A model generated the notes under the pieces. The model did no database searches. It was given only the letters and a program-made list of their open reading frames with translations, and had not been told where the DNA came from. Made by a program: the position numbers and the translations under genes. A stretch of DNA of 64,000 nt, from the NCBI RefSeq assembly GCF_000970305.1, contig NZ_CP009517.1:3596001-3660000 (forward strand), in the 5' to 3' direction. This DNA is from Methanosarcina barkeri 3. Lineage in GTDB: Archaea; Halobacteriota; Methanosarcinia; Methanosarcinales; Methanosarcinaceae. Shown here one piece after another: positions 48,515-57,924 of this stretch (position 1 is its first letter; each line of letters begins with the position of its first letter).

Positions 48515-51040
48515 ATGAGTTCTCAGGATCGTTCTGTATCGTCATTCAAAGATAAAATCAGATCCAGTTGGCCTTATACTCTGGCAGTTGCGATAATTGT
48601 TTTTATGTCTCTATGGATCAGAATACTTCCTTCGGATAATGTTCTTTTACCTGGCGGAATTGTGAAGTTCACAACCAATGATGCCTGGTACCATATGCGT
48701 ACCTTAAAGGTTCTACTTGAGAACTACCCCCACAGGATGTTTTTCAATCCCATGACCAACTATCCTAACGGGAGTTACATACATTTCGGCCCATTGTTCG
48801 ATCAAATAATGGCTATTACCTCCCTGTTTCTTGGAATGGGGCATCCAAGTTCTCATCTTGTTGATACTGTTGGAGCCTATTTCCCTGCAGTACTAGGGGC
48901 TCTGACTGTCATTCCGGTTTACTACATAGGAAAATATCTTGGAGGACATAAAACCGGAATTCTGGCTGCAATTTTAATTGCGTTTGCACCAGGGGAGTTT
49001 CTGTCCCGTTCAATGATTGGCTTCACAGACCATCATGTTGCAGAATCACTTTTCAGTACACTCTTCATGATGTTCTTCATGCTGGCTTTGATTTCGGCTA
49101 AGGAAAGAAAGCTGCGTTTTGAAGATGTGTTTAATAAAAAATTCAGTGTCCTGAAAGAGCCTTTTATATACTCGGTTCTGGCTGGTGCAATGTATTCAGC
49201 ATACCAGCTTTGCTGGCCAGGAGGATCGCTTTTCTTATTCATCGTTCTTGTTTACGCAATGTTCCAGTACATTCTGGACAATTTCCGGAATGAGTCAAGC
49301 GACTACCTTGGGTTTACAGGCGTAGTCACCTGCCTGGCAAGTACAATACTTATCCTTCCTTTTGTCCATCCGGATATGGGCTTTTCTCTTTATTATTACT
49401 CATGGTTCCATGTTGTCACTGCTATTGGGGCAATGGCAGGTTTTGCGGCTTTGAGTCTTATTGAAAGGGAATTCAAAAGAAAGAAAATGAGAGCTTATTA
49501 CTACCCTCTCCTTATCCTCGGAGCAGGAATTCTCGGACTTATAATTATCAAAATCGCATCTCCACCCCTTTATTCTCTGATTATACATGCGCCGAGCACT
49601 GTTTTTGAAATTCAAAAGGGAGGACCTTCCACAATAGAAGAAGCTTCTTCTATGTTCTACCGTGGTGGCGTCTTTACCCTATCTAAAGCTTTTTCAAATT
49701 TCACTACTATGGGATTTCTTGCTTCTTTGCTCGGCATGTTAGTTCTGGCTGCAAACCTGTTCAGAAGACCAAAACCTCAAGAACTGCTGGTTCTTGTTTG
49801 GAGTTTCTTAATTCTCCTTGCAATTTACGGCCAGATTCGTTTTGCATATTACTATTCAATAAACGTTTCAATCCTGAGTGCATATCTGGGAGGACTGTTA
49901 CTTGAAACAGTAAAATGGAGTGAACTTGACCAGAAGTTCAAAAGTAGTGTAAAATCGCCAGCAGATATCCCGAAGGCATTGAAACTTGTCAAAATAGAGC
50001 AGGTTTTTGCAGTCCTGCTTATAGTGGTGTTTCTGATTTATCCAGTATACGGATCTGCAATACCGGATACAAAAATGGTATATGGCCAGCCCATCCAGCC
50101 CTGGGAAGAAGCTTGTACCTGGCTTAGCTCAAACACCCCTGACCCTGGTATGAACTACAATGCAGTTTACGAAGCTCCGAAAGACGGAGAAATGTTCCAG
50201 TATCCAGATACGGCATACGGTGTTATGTCATGGTGGGACTACGGGCACTATATAGAAACAATAGGCCACAGGATGCCAAATGCAAACCCCTTCCAGGCCG
50301 GAGTAGGAGGACGCAGAGTAAGCATTAACGAGACAAACCAACCAGGTGCTACAACCTTTCTCACAGCTCCATCTGAAGAAGAAGCAAGTGCAGTGCTTGA
50401 AGCCATAGACCCTAGGCCCGAAAAAGCAGGTGCACGTTATATAATGTCCGATGCCAGAATGGCTACAGATATATTCATTTCAATTGCTACCTGGACTCTT
50501 GATACTAATGGTTACTATCAGGCTTACTGGATAGGTAAAGAATATAGGTCACTGCCTGCTACTCGATATTTCAATTCCATGGAGGCAAGGCTGCATACTC
50601 TTGACGGAAATGGCTTGAAACAGTACCGTATGATTCACGAGACTGAAGCTTACCAAACAAGTGAGTTATTGTACAAACAGGTCTACAATCGCTTCCATGG
50701 AGGTAAACTCCCTGAGGTATATACAGGTTATGTCAAGGTCTTCGAGTATGTTAAAGGCGCAAATATAACAGGAACGGCTTCTCCCAATGAGAGTGTTAAA
50801 ATAAACACGACAATCCTTACAAATCAGGGAAGAACCTTTGAGTACTCGCAGTCAACTACTGCAGACTCTCAGGGAAGGTACGAATTTACAGTGCCTTATT
50901 CAACAGAAGGTCCGATTGCAGGCCAAACACAATTTGATACTGCACCTTCAGGACCCTATGTGTTGAGTTATGGAGATACGACAAAAGAAGTAAAAGTAAG
51001 TGAAGAAGCCGTATTGAAAGGAGAAGAGATAAAGGTCTGA
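48515..51040 (+). CDS. AglB oligosaccharyltransferase, copy 1
   Basis: STT3-type protein N-glycosyltransferase, 841 residues. About 13 membrane helices (residues 20-520) carry TTNDAWYHMR (Asp56) and GFTDHHVAESLF (Asp172, Glu177), the metal and glycan-binding acids. TIEE (373-376) is the TIxE external-loop motif; WWDYG is at 573-577. A soluble domain and a C-terminal beta domain (GANITGTASPNESVKI) follow. The loop after TIEE reads MFYRGGVFTLSK, and the linker before WWDYG is the short QPIQPWEEAC form. AAAGGGG precedes ATG. Confidence 0.96.
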   Translation: MSSQDRSVSSFKDKIRSSWPYTLAVAIIVFMSLWIRILPSDNVLLPGGIVKFTTNDAWYHMRTLKVLLENYPHRMFFNPMTNYPNGSYIHFGPLFDQIMAITSLFLGMGHPSSHLVDTVGAYFPAVLGALTVIPVYYIGKYLGGHKTGILAAILIAFAPGEFLSRSMIGFTDHHVAESLFSTLFMMFFMLALISAKERKLRFEDVFNKKFSVLKEPFIYSVLAGAMYSAYQLCWPGGSLFLFIVLVYAMFQYILDNFRNESSDYLGFTGVVTCLASTILILPFVHPDMGFSLYYYSWFHVVTAIGAMAGFAALSLIEREFKRKKMRAYYYPLLILGAGILGLIIIKIASPPLYSLIIHAPSTVFEIQKGGPSTIEEASSMFYRGGVFTLSKAFSNFTTMGFLASLLGMLVLAANLFRRPKPQELLVLVWSFLILLAIYGQIRFAYYYSINVSILSAYLGGLLLETVKWSELDQKFKSSVKSPADIPKALKLVKIEQVFAVLLIVVFLIYPVYGSAIPDTKMVYGQPIQPWEEACTWLSSNTPDPGMNYNAVYEAPKDGEMFQYPDTAYGVMSWWDYGHYIETIGHRMPNANPFQAGVGGRRVSINETNQPGATTFLTAPSEEEASAVLEAIDPRPEKAGARYIMSDARMATDIFISIATWTLDTNGYYQAYWIGKEYRSLPATRYFNSMEARLHTLDGNGLKQYRMIHETEAYQTSELLYKQVYNRFHGGKLPEVYTGYVKVFEYVKGANITGTASPNESVKINTTILTNQGRTFEYSQSTTADSQGRYEFTVPYSTEGPIAGQTQFDTAPSGPYVLSYGDTTKEVKVSEEAVLKGEEIKV

Positions 51041-51538
51041 ACAACTTAGATGTGAAATTAAGTTAGTTTCATACCTTTCTCTTTTTCTTCTTTTTTATCT
51101 TTATTTTCGTTTTATCCCCCTAGAAAGGCTTATCTTTGAGATTTTGAAGTAGCCCTCTACTTTTCCAGAATGTTTGTTTTTTTATATATTTCCAGGTTAC
51201 ATATAATTTTATATACTATTGATAAAGTTATTTTATATGTCAAAGAGTTTTCTTAAAATGGAACTAGAACATTGCCACGTCTTTTAGAAAACATACTGTT
51301 GGTCGAAAATCTTAAAGAACTGAGAGCCAGGGAAGAAAAGTAAAACCGAGAACACTGGATCTCTTGAAGAATGTCCTGACCGATTCAGTATGAAAGATGC
51401 ATGAGGTTCCTGAAGATAAATAAGGTAGAATTATAAATAATTAGACTAAGTTGGCTGCATAGGATAATAACATCTTATTTGATTTTCTTCGTTCATGAAT
51501 TATATTTATTTGAAAAAATCACCTTCGAAGGGATTATT
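51041..51538 (+). other. Spacer between aglB copies 1 and 2, with relic coding frame
   Basis: Homologous to the two later spacers. Around 51274-51342 one frame reads LPRLLENILLVENLKELRA then REEK and a stop, with good coding character but no start codon. In the next spacers the same segment is frameshifted. A T-rich terminator-like tract follows the gene. TATA-like sequences near 51200-51235 are shared among spacers. Confidence 0.45.
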
Positions 51539-54085
51539 ATGAGTTCTCAGGATCATCCTGTATTATCATTCAAAGATAAAATTAAGTCCAGCTGGCCTTA
51601 TACTCTGACAGTTGCGATAATCGGTTTTGTGTCTCTATGGATTAGAACAGGTCCTTCAGATACGGTATTCTTATCCGATGGGTCCGTAAGGTTTATGACC
51701 AATGACGCCTGGTACCATATGCGTACTTTAAGGGCTCTGCTTGAAAACTACCCCCACAGGATATTCTTCGACCCAATGACCAATTATCCTAATGGGAGTT
51801 ACATACATTTCGGCCCATTGTTCGATCAAATAATGGCTATTATCTCCCTGATTCTTGGAATGGGACATCCAAGTTCTCATCTTGTTGACACTGTTGGAGC
51901 CTATTTCCCTGCAGTGCTTGGAGCTCTGACTGTCATTCCGGTTTACTACATAGGAAAATATATTGGAGGACATAAGACAGGGATTCTGGCTGCAATTCTG
52001 ATTGCGTTTGCTCCGGGACAATTTCTGACCCGTTCAATGATTGGTTTTACAGACCATCATGTTGCAGAATCATTGTTCAGTACACTTTTCATGATGTTCT
52101 TCATGCTGGCTTTGATTTCGGCTAAGGAAAGAAAGCTGCGTTTTGAAGATGTGTTTAATAAAAAGTTCAGTGTCCTGAAAGGGCCTTTTATATACTCGGT
52201 TCTGGCTGGTGTAATGTATTCAGCATACCAGCTTTGCTGGCCAGGAGGATCGCTTTTCTTATTCATCGTTCTTGTTTACGCAATATTCCAGTACATTCTG
52301 GACAATTTCCGGAATGAATCAAGCGACTATCTTGGATTTACAGGCATAGTCACTTGTTTAGTAAGCACAATACTTATCCTTCCGTTTGTCCATCCTGACA
52401 TGGGCTTTTCTCTTTATTATTACTCATGGTTCCATGTTGTCACTGCTATTGGGGCAATGGCAGGTTTTGCGGCTTTGAGTCTTATTGAAAGGGAATTCAA
52501 AAGAAAGAAAATGAGAGCTTATTACTACCCTCTCCTTATCCTCGGAGCAGGAATTCTCGGACTTATAATTACCAAAATCGCATCTCCATCTCTTTATTCT
52601 CTAATAATAAACGCACCAAATACCGTTTTCGGAATCCAGCAGGGAGGACCTTCCACAATCCTGGAAGCTTCTTCTATATTTTATGAAAGTAACAAATATA
52701 GAGTCTTTACCTTATCGAAAGTCTTTCTACATTTCACCCCTATAGGATTCCTTGCTTCTGTAATAGGAATATTAATTCTGGCTGCAGGTCTATTCAGAAA
52801 ACCAAAACCTCAAGAAGTGCTACTTCTTATCTGGAGTCTCTTAATTCTTTTTGCAATTTACGGCCAGAATCGTTTTGCATATTACTATTCAATAAACGTT
52901 TCAATCCTGAGTGCTTACCTTGGAGGTCTGCTGCTTGACACAGTTAAATGGAAAGAAATTGACCAGAAATTCAAGAGTAGTGTAAAATCGCCCGAAGATG
53001 TCCCGAAAGCCTTTAAACTCATCAAAGTACAGCAGATCTTTATAATCCTGGCAATAGTATTATTTTTGATTTATCCAGTGTATGGATCTGCAATGCTATA
53101 TTCAAATACGATAAAGTCAACTGGCTCAAACGAACCCAATCAACCGTGGATGGAAGCTTGTGACTGGCTACGTTCAAATACTCCAGACCCTGGTATGAAC
53201 TACAATGCCGTTTACGAAGCTCCGAACAGCGGAGAAATGTTCCAGTATCCAGATACGGCATATGGTGTTATGTCATGGTGGGACTACGGGCACTATATAG
53301 AGATAATTGGTCACAGGATGCCAAATGCAAACCCCTTCCAGGCCGGAGTAGGAGGACGCAGAGTAAGCATTAACGAGACAAACCAGCCAGGAGCTGCAAC
53401 CTTTCTCACAGCCCCATCTGAAGAAGAAGCAAGTGCAGTGCTTGAAGCCATAGATCCAAGGCCTGACAAAGCAGGTGCACGCTATATAATGTCTGATGCT
53501 AAAATGGCTACAAGTATATTCGGATCAATTACTACCTGGACTCTTGATACTGAAGGGTACTACCAGGCATACCGGACAGGTAGCCAATATCAGAGCATAC
53601 CTACTGCTCGATATTTTAATACCATGGAAGCAAAACTGCACATTTTTGACGGAAATGGCTTGAAGCAATACCGTATGGTTCACGAGACTAAGGCTTACCA
53701 AACTGACGAGTTGGGGTACAAACAGGTCTACAATTATTTCTACGGAGGTAAACTCCCTGAGGTATATACAGGTTATGTCAAGGTCTTCGAGTACGTTAAA
53801 GGCGCAAATATAACAGGAACGGCTTCTCCCAATGAAAGTGTTAAAATAAACACAACAATCCTTACAAATCAGGGAAGAACCTTTGACTATTCACAGTCAA
53901 CAACTGCAGATTCCCAGGGAAGATACGAACTCACAGTGCCTTATTCAACAGAAGGTCCGATTGCGAATCAAACTCAATTCGATACTGCACCTTCAGGACC
54001 CTATGTATTGAGTTATGGAGATACGACAAAAGAAGTGAGAGTAAGTGAAGAAGCCGTATTAAAAGGAGAAGAGATAAAGGTCTGA
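51539..54085 (+). CDS. AglB oligosaccharyltransferase, copy 2
   Basis: An 848-residue paralogue with MTNDAWYHMR, GFTDHHVAESLF, TILE (from residue 373) and WWDYG at 580-584. The post-TIxE segment is longer (IFYESNKYRVFTLSK), and the linker before the soluble domain carries an insert (SNTIKSTGSNEPNQPW) shared exactly with copy 4. ATG 51539 is the homologous start; the frame extends upstream to 51479 but those residues are not shared. It shares a 172-nt identical tract with copy 1. Confidence 0.96.
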   Translation: MSSQDHPVLSFKDKIKSSWPYTLTVAIIGFVSLWIRTGPSDTVFLSDGSVRFMTNDAWYHMRTLRALLENYPHRIFFDPMTNYPNGSYIHFGPLFDQIMAIISLILGMGHPSSHLVDTVGAYFPAVLGALTVIPVYYIGKYIGGHKTGILAAILIAFAPGQFLTRSMIGFTDHHVAESLFSTLFMMFFMLALISAKERKLRFEDVFNKKFSVLKGPFIYSVLAGVMYSAYQLCWPGGSLFLFIVLVYAIFQYILDNFRNESSDYLGFTGIVTCLVSTILILPFVHPDMGFSLYYYSWFHVVTAIGAMAGFAALSLIEREFKRKKMRAYYYPLLILGAGILGLIITKIASPSLYSLIINAPNTVFGIQQGGPSTILEASSIFYESNKYRVFTLSKVFLHFTPIGFLASVIGILILAAGLFRKPKPQEVLLLIWSLLILFAIYGQNRFAYYYSINVSILSAYLGGLLLDTVKWKEIDQKFKSSVKSPEDVPKAFKLIKVQQIFIILAIVLFLIYPVYGSAMLYSNTIKSTGSNEPNQPWMEACDWLRSNTPDPGMNYNAVYEAPNSGEMFQYPDTAYGVMSWWDYGHYIEIIGHRMPNANPFQAGVGGRRVSINETNQPGAATFLTAPSEEEASAVLEAIDPRPDKAGARYIMSDAKMATSIFGSITTWTLDTEGYYQAYRTGSQYQSIPTARYFNTMEAKLHIFDGNGLKQYRMVHETKAYQTDELGYKQVYNYFYGGKLPEVYTGYVKVFEYVKGANITGTASPNESVKINTTILTNQGRTFDYSQSTTADSQGRYELTVPYSTEGPIANQTQFDTAPSGPYVLSYGDTTKEVRVSEEAVLKGEEIKV

Positions 54086-54612
54086 ACAACTTGAGATGTG
54101 CAATTAAATTAATTTCACACCTTTATTTCTTTTTCCTTCTTTTCTGATCTTTATTTTCATCTTATTTTCCTGAAAGGCTTATTTTTGAAATTTTTGAAGT
54201 CGCCTCCTACCTTTCCAGAATGCTTCTTTTTTATAAATTCACAGGCTACATATACTTATATATACTGTTAATAAAGTTATTTTATATGTCAAAAGCTTCT
54301 AAAAGTGGAACCAGAACATTGCCGCTTCTTTAAAAGACATTACTGTTTCGAAGTAGAAAGTCTTAGAGAACCTGAGCGCCAGGGAAGAAAAACAAAACCG
54401 GGAATACTAACTCTCTTGAAGAACTTACAGATTGAGCCAGTATGAAAAATTCAGAAGGTTCCTAAAAATAAATAATGGAATCTTGAATATAAATAAAATA
54501 GAATTGCAAATAATAAGGCTTATTCGTCTGCGTAGGAAAATGTTATCTATTTGACTTTTTTCTTTCACAAATTACAGATTTAATTACAAAAATTACCTCC
54601 GAAGGGATTATT
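54086..54612 (+). other. Spacer between aglB copies 2 and 3
   Basis: Homologous to 51041-51538. It keeps the GAACATTGCC and TACTGTTTCGAAG landmarks and a broken form of the relic frame. No gene is supported. Confidence 0.5.
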
Positions 54613-57135
54613 ATGAGTTCTCAGGATCATCCTGTATCGTCATTCAAAGATAAAATCAAATCCAGCTGGCCTTATACTCTGACAGTTGCGATAATCGGTT
54701 TAATGTCTCTATGGATAAGAACATATCCTTCAGATACGGTGTTCTTATCCGATGGGTCTGTAAGATATACGGCTAATGATGCCTGGTTTCATATGCGTAC
54801 CTTAAGGGTTCTGCTTGAAAACTACCCCCACAGAATGTTTTTCGATCCCATGACCAACTATCCTAACGGGAGTTATATCCATTTCGGCCCACTATTTGAT
54901 CAAATGATGGCAATTACTTCCCTGATCCTAGGTATGGGTCATCCCATTTCTCATCTTGTTGATACTGTTGGAGCTTACTTTCCTGCAGTGCTCGGAGCTC
55001 TGACTGTCATTCCGGTTTACTACATAGGAAAATATATTGGTGGGCATAAGACAGGGATTCTGGCTGCAATTGTAATCGCATTTGCTCCAGGACATTTTCT
55101 ATTACACTCAATGATTGGCTCTACAGACCATCATATTGCAGAATCGTTGTTCAGCACTTTCTTCATGATGTTTTTCATGCTTGCCTTGATTTCGGCAAAG
55201 GAGAAAAAGCTGCGTTTTGAAGATGTGTTTAATAAAAACTTAAAAGTCTTGAAAGAGCCTTTTATATACTCGGTTCTGGCTGGCGTAATGTATTCAGCAT
55301 ACCAGCTCTGCTGGCCAGGAGGCTCGCTTTTCTTATTGATCGTTCTTGTTTACGCCGTATTCCAGTGTATCTTAGACAATTTCCAGAATGAGTCAAGTGA
55401 CTACCTTGGGTTTACAGGCATAATCACATGTTTGGTAAGTACAATACTCATCCTCCCGTTTGTCCATCCTGACATGGGATTTTCACTTTATTATTACTCC
55501 TGGTTCCATGTTATTACTGCTATTGGGGCAATGGCAGGCTTTGCGGCTTTGAGTCTTATTCAAAGAGAATCAAAAAGAAAGAAAATGAAAACTTATTATT
55601 ACCCACTTATAATCCTTGGAGCTGGTATTCTTGGGTTTATATTTATTAAAGTTTTATCTCCATCACTTTATTCTCTAATTATAAACGCACCAAGCACTAT
55701 TTTTGGAATTCAACAGGGGGGACCCTCTACAATTGGTGAAGCTTCTTCTATGTTTCGCATAGGTGATAAAATCGTCCTGTCGGAAGCTTATAAATATTTT
55801 ACTCCTACAGGATTTCTTGCTTCTTTACTGGGGATAGTTATTCTGGCTGCAAATCTATTCAGAAAACCAAAACCTCAGGAAGTGTTACTTCTTATCTGGT
55901 GTCTTTTAATTCTTTTTGCAATTTACGGACAGAACCGCTTTGCATACTACTATTCTATAAATATATCAATCCTGAGTGCCTATCTTGGAGGTCTGCTGCT
56001 CGATAAAGTGAAATGGAACGAACTTGACCAGAAGTTCAAAAATACCGTAAAATTGCCCGAAGATATTCCGAAGGCTTTTAAATTCATCAAAGTACAGCAG
56101 ATATTTGCAGTCCTGGCCATAGTATTATTTTTGATCTATCCTGTATACGGATCTGCAATTTTATATACAAAAATTTCGAACGGTACACCTGATCAGTGGG
56201 TGGAAGCCTGTGACTGGCTCCGTTCAAACACCCCAGACCCTGGTATGAACTACAATGCCGTTTATGAAGCCCCGAAAAACGGAGAGATGTTCCAGTATCC
56301 TGATACGGCTTACGGTGTCATGTCATGGTGGGACTACGGGCACTACATAGAGACAATAGGGCACAGGATGCCAAATGCTAATCCGTTCCAGGCAGGAATA
56401 GGAGGCCGAAGGGTAAGCATCAACGAGACAAACCAGCCAGGTGCAGCAACCTTTTTCACAGCCCCATCTGAAGAAGAAGCAAGTGCAGTTCTTGAAGCCA
56501 TAGACCCGAGGCCTGACAAAGCAGGTGCACGCTATATAATGTCTGATGCCAGAATGGCTACAGTTATGTTCTCGGCAATACCTAAATGGACTCTTGATAC
56601 TGAAGGGTACGAGCAGGCTTACTGGATAGGTAACCAATATCAGAGCATACCTACTGCCCGATATTTCAATACCATGAAAGCAAAACTTCACATTTTTGAC
56701 GGAAATGGCTTGAAACATTACCGTATGGTCTACGAGACTGAAGCCTACCAGAGTAACGAAGTCGCATATAAACAGGTTTACAACTACTTCTACGGAGGCA
56801 AGCTCCCTGAGGTAGATACAGGTTCTGTCAAGATATTCGAGTACGTCAAAGGTGCGAATATAACAGGAACGGCTTCTCCTAACGAAACTGTTAAAATAAG
56901 TACTACAATCCTTACAGATAAGGGACGGACCTTTGAATACACTCAATCAACAACTACAGACTCTCAGGGAAGATACGAATTTACAGTGCCTTATTCAACA
57001 GAAGGTCCGATTGCAGGCCAAACACAATTTGATACTGCACCTTCAGGACCCTATGTATTAAGTTACGGCGATACCACAAAAGAAATAAAAGTAAGTGAAG
57101 AAACTGTATTAAAAGGAGAAGAAATAAAGGTATGA
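54613..57135 (+). CDS. AglB oligosaccharyltransferase, copy 3
   Basis: An 840-residue paralogue and the most diverged of the four. Motifs are TANDAWFHMR (Tyr replaced by Phe), GSTDHHIAESLF (Phe to Ser), TIGE and WWDYG at 572-576. The post-TIxE segment is MFRIGDKIVLSEAYKYFT, and the linker is ILYTKISNGTPDQW. These changes sit in the parts that face acceptor peptide and lipid-linked glycan in known structures, so specificity may differ. It starts at ATG 54613 after GAAGGG. Confidence 0.96.
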   Translation: MSSQDHPVSSFKDKIKSSWPYTLTVAIIGLMSLWIRTYPSDTVFLSDGSVRYTANDAWFHMRTLRVLLENYPHRMFFDPMTNYPNGSYIHFGPLFDQMMAITSLILGMGHPISHLVDTVGAYFPAVLGALTVIPVYYIGKYIGGHKTGILAAIVIAFAPGHFLLHSMIGSTDHHIAESLFSTFFMMFFMLALISAKEKKLRFEDVFNKNLKVLKEPFIYSVLAGVMYSAYQLCWPGGSLFLLIVLVYAVFQCILDNFQNESSDYLGFTGIITCLVSTILILPFVHPDMGFSLYYYSWFHVITAIGAMAGFAALSLIQRESKRKKMKTYYYPLIILGAGILGFIFIKVLSPSLYSLIINAPSTIFGIQQGGPSTIGEASSMFRIGDKIVLSEAYKYFTPTGFLASLLGIVILAANLFRKPKPQEVLLLIWCLLILFAIYGQNRFAYYYSINISILSAYLGGLLLDKVKWNELDQKFKNTVKLPEDIPKAFKFIKVQQIFAVLAIVLFLIYPVYGSAILYTKISNGTPDQWVEACDWLRSNTPDPGMNYNAVYEAPKNGEMFQYPDTAYGVMSWWDYGHYIETIGHRMPNANPFQAGIGGRRVSINETNQPGAATFFTAPSEEEASAVLEAIDPRPDKAGARYIMSDARMATVMFSAIPKWTLDTEGYEQAYWIGNQYQSIPTARYFNTMKAKLHIFDGNGLKHYRMVYETEAYQSNEVAYKQVYNYFYGGKLPEVDTGSVKIFEYVKGANITGTASPNETVKISTTILTDKGRTFEYTQSTTTDSQGRYEFTVPYSTEGPIAGQTQFDTAPSGPYVLSYGDTTKEIKVSEETVLKGEEIKV

Positions 57136-57924
57136 AACCAGTACGGAATGTGAGATTGTTCACACTACTGCACCTTTATTTCTCCTTTCTTCTTCTTTTT
57201 TAGTTTTGTTTTTACTCTTCCAGGAAATATTTCTTCTAAGGTTTTCTTAAGAGACTGCTATTTTTTCAAGAAAATTAGTAACTACCCAACCTATGTAAAA
57301 CAGGATCAATAGCCATATTTATTAAAACTCAATCGACGAATTTCTGTAAATTGATTCTTAATCTGTTACCAATTGATTCCGTTTCTTCCTTTTTCACAGG
57401 TTATTTCTTGGATTCCTTGTTTTCGATATAATCAATATCGATAGACACGTTGGGTATGCTGAATAGTTACAAAAATTATTTATATATATCCGTCAGTTAC
57501 ATATACTTTTATTTATATCCGACACTTACATATACTTTTATTTATATATCCGTCAGTTGTATACTCTTATATACTGTTAACAAAGTAGTTTCACATCTCG
57601 AAGGGATTTTCAAGGTTGAACCAGAAGCATTGCCACGTCTTTTAGCAGAACTATTACTGTTTCCGAAGTAAATAGCTTGAGAAACCTGCCACCATGAAAA
57701 ATAAGCAAAAACCCCCTCAGGCAATAGTAGGTATCTTGTAAATTGTCCAGATCGATCTAATATGAAAACTGCATGAAGTTTCTGAACAGAAATAAGGTAG
57801 GATTATAAATAATCGTACTGAGTAGCCTGCGTAGAATAATATTATCTAATATTATTTATTTGATATTATTATTCCATAAACTATATATTTGATTGAAAAA
57901 ACTTACCTCTTAAAGGGGATTATT
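57136..57924 (+). other. Spacer between aglB copies 3 and 4
   Basis: About 790 nt, longer than the other two. It adds a three-copy repeat (57477-57570) and a further 200 nt before the shared landmarks. The relic frame is present as ALPRLLAELLLFPK then stop near 57626. No intact gene is supported. Confidence 0.5.
57477..57570. repeat. About 30-nt tandem repeat, 3 copies
   Basis: Units of ATTTATATATCC, GTCAGTTACATATACTTTT with small variations. The unit resembles the TTACATATA sequences before the other aglB copies, so it may be an expanded promoter element. Confidence 0.75.
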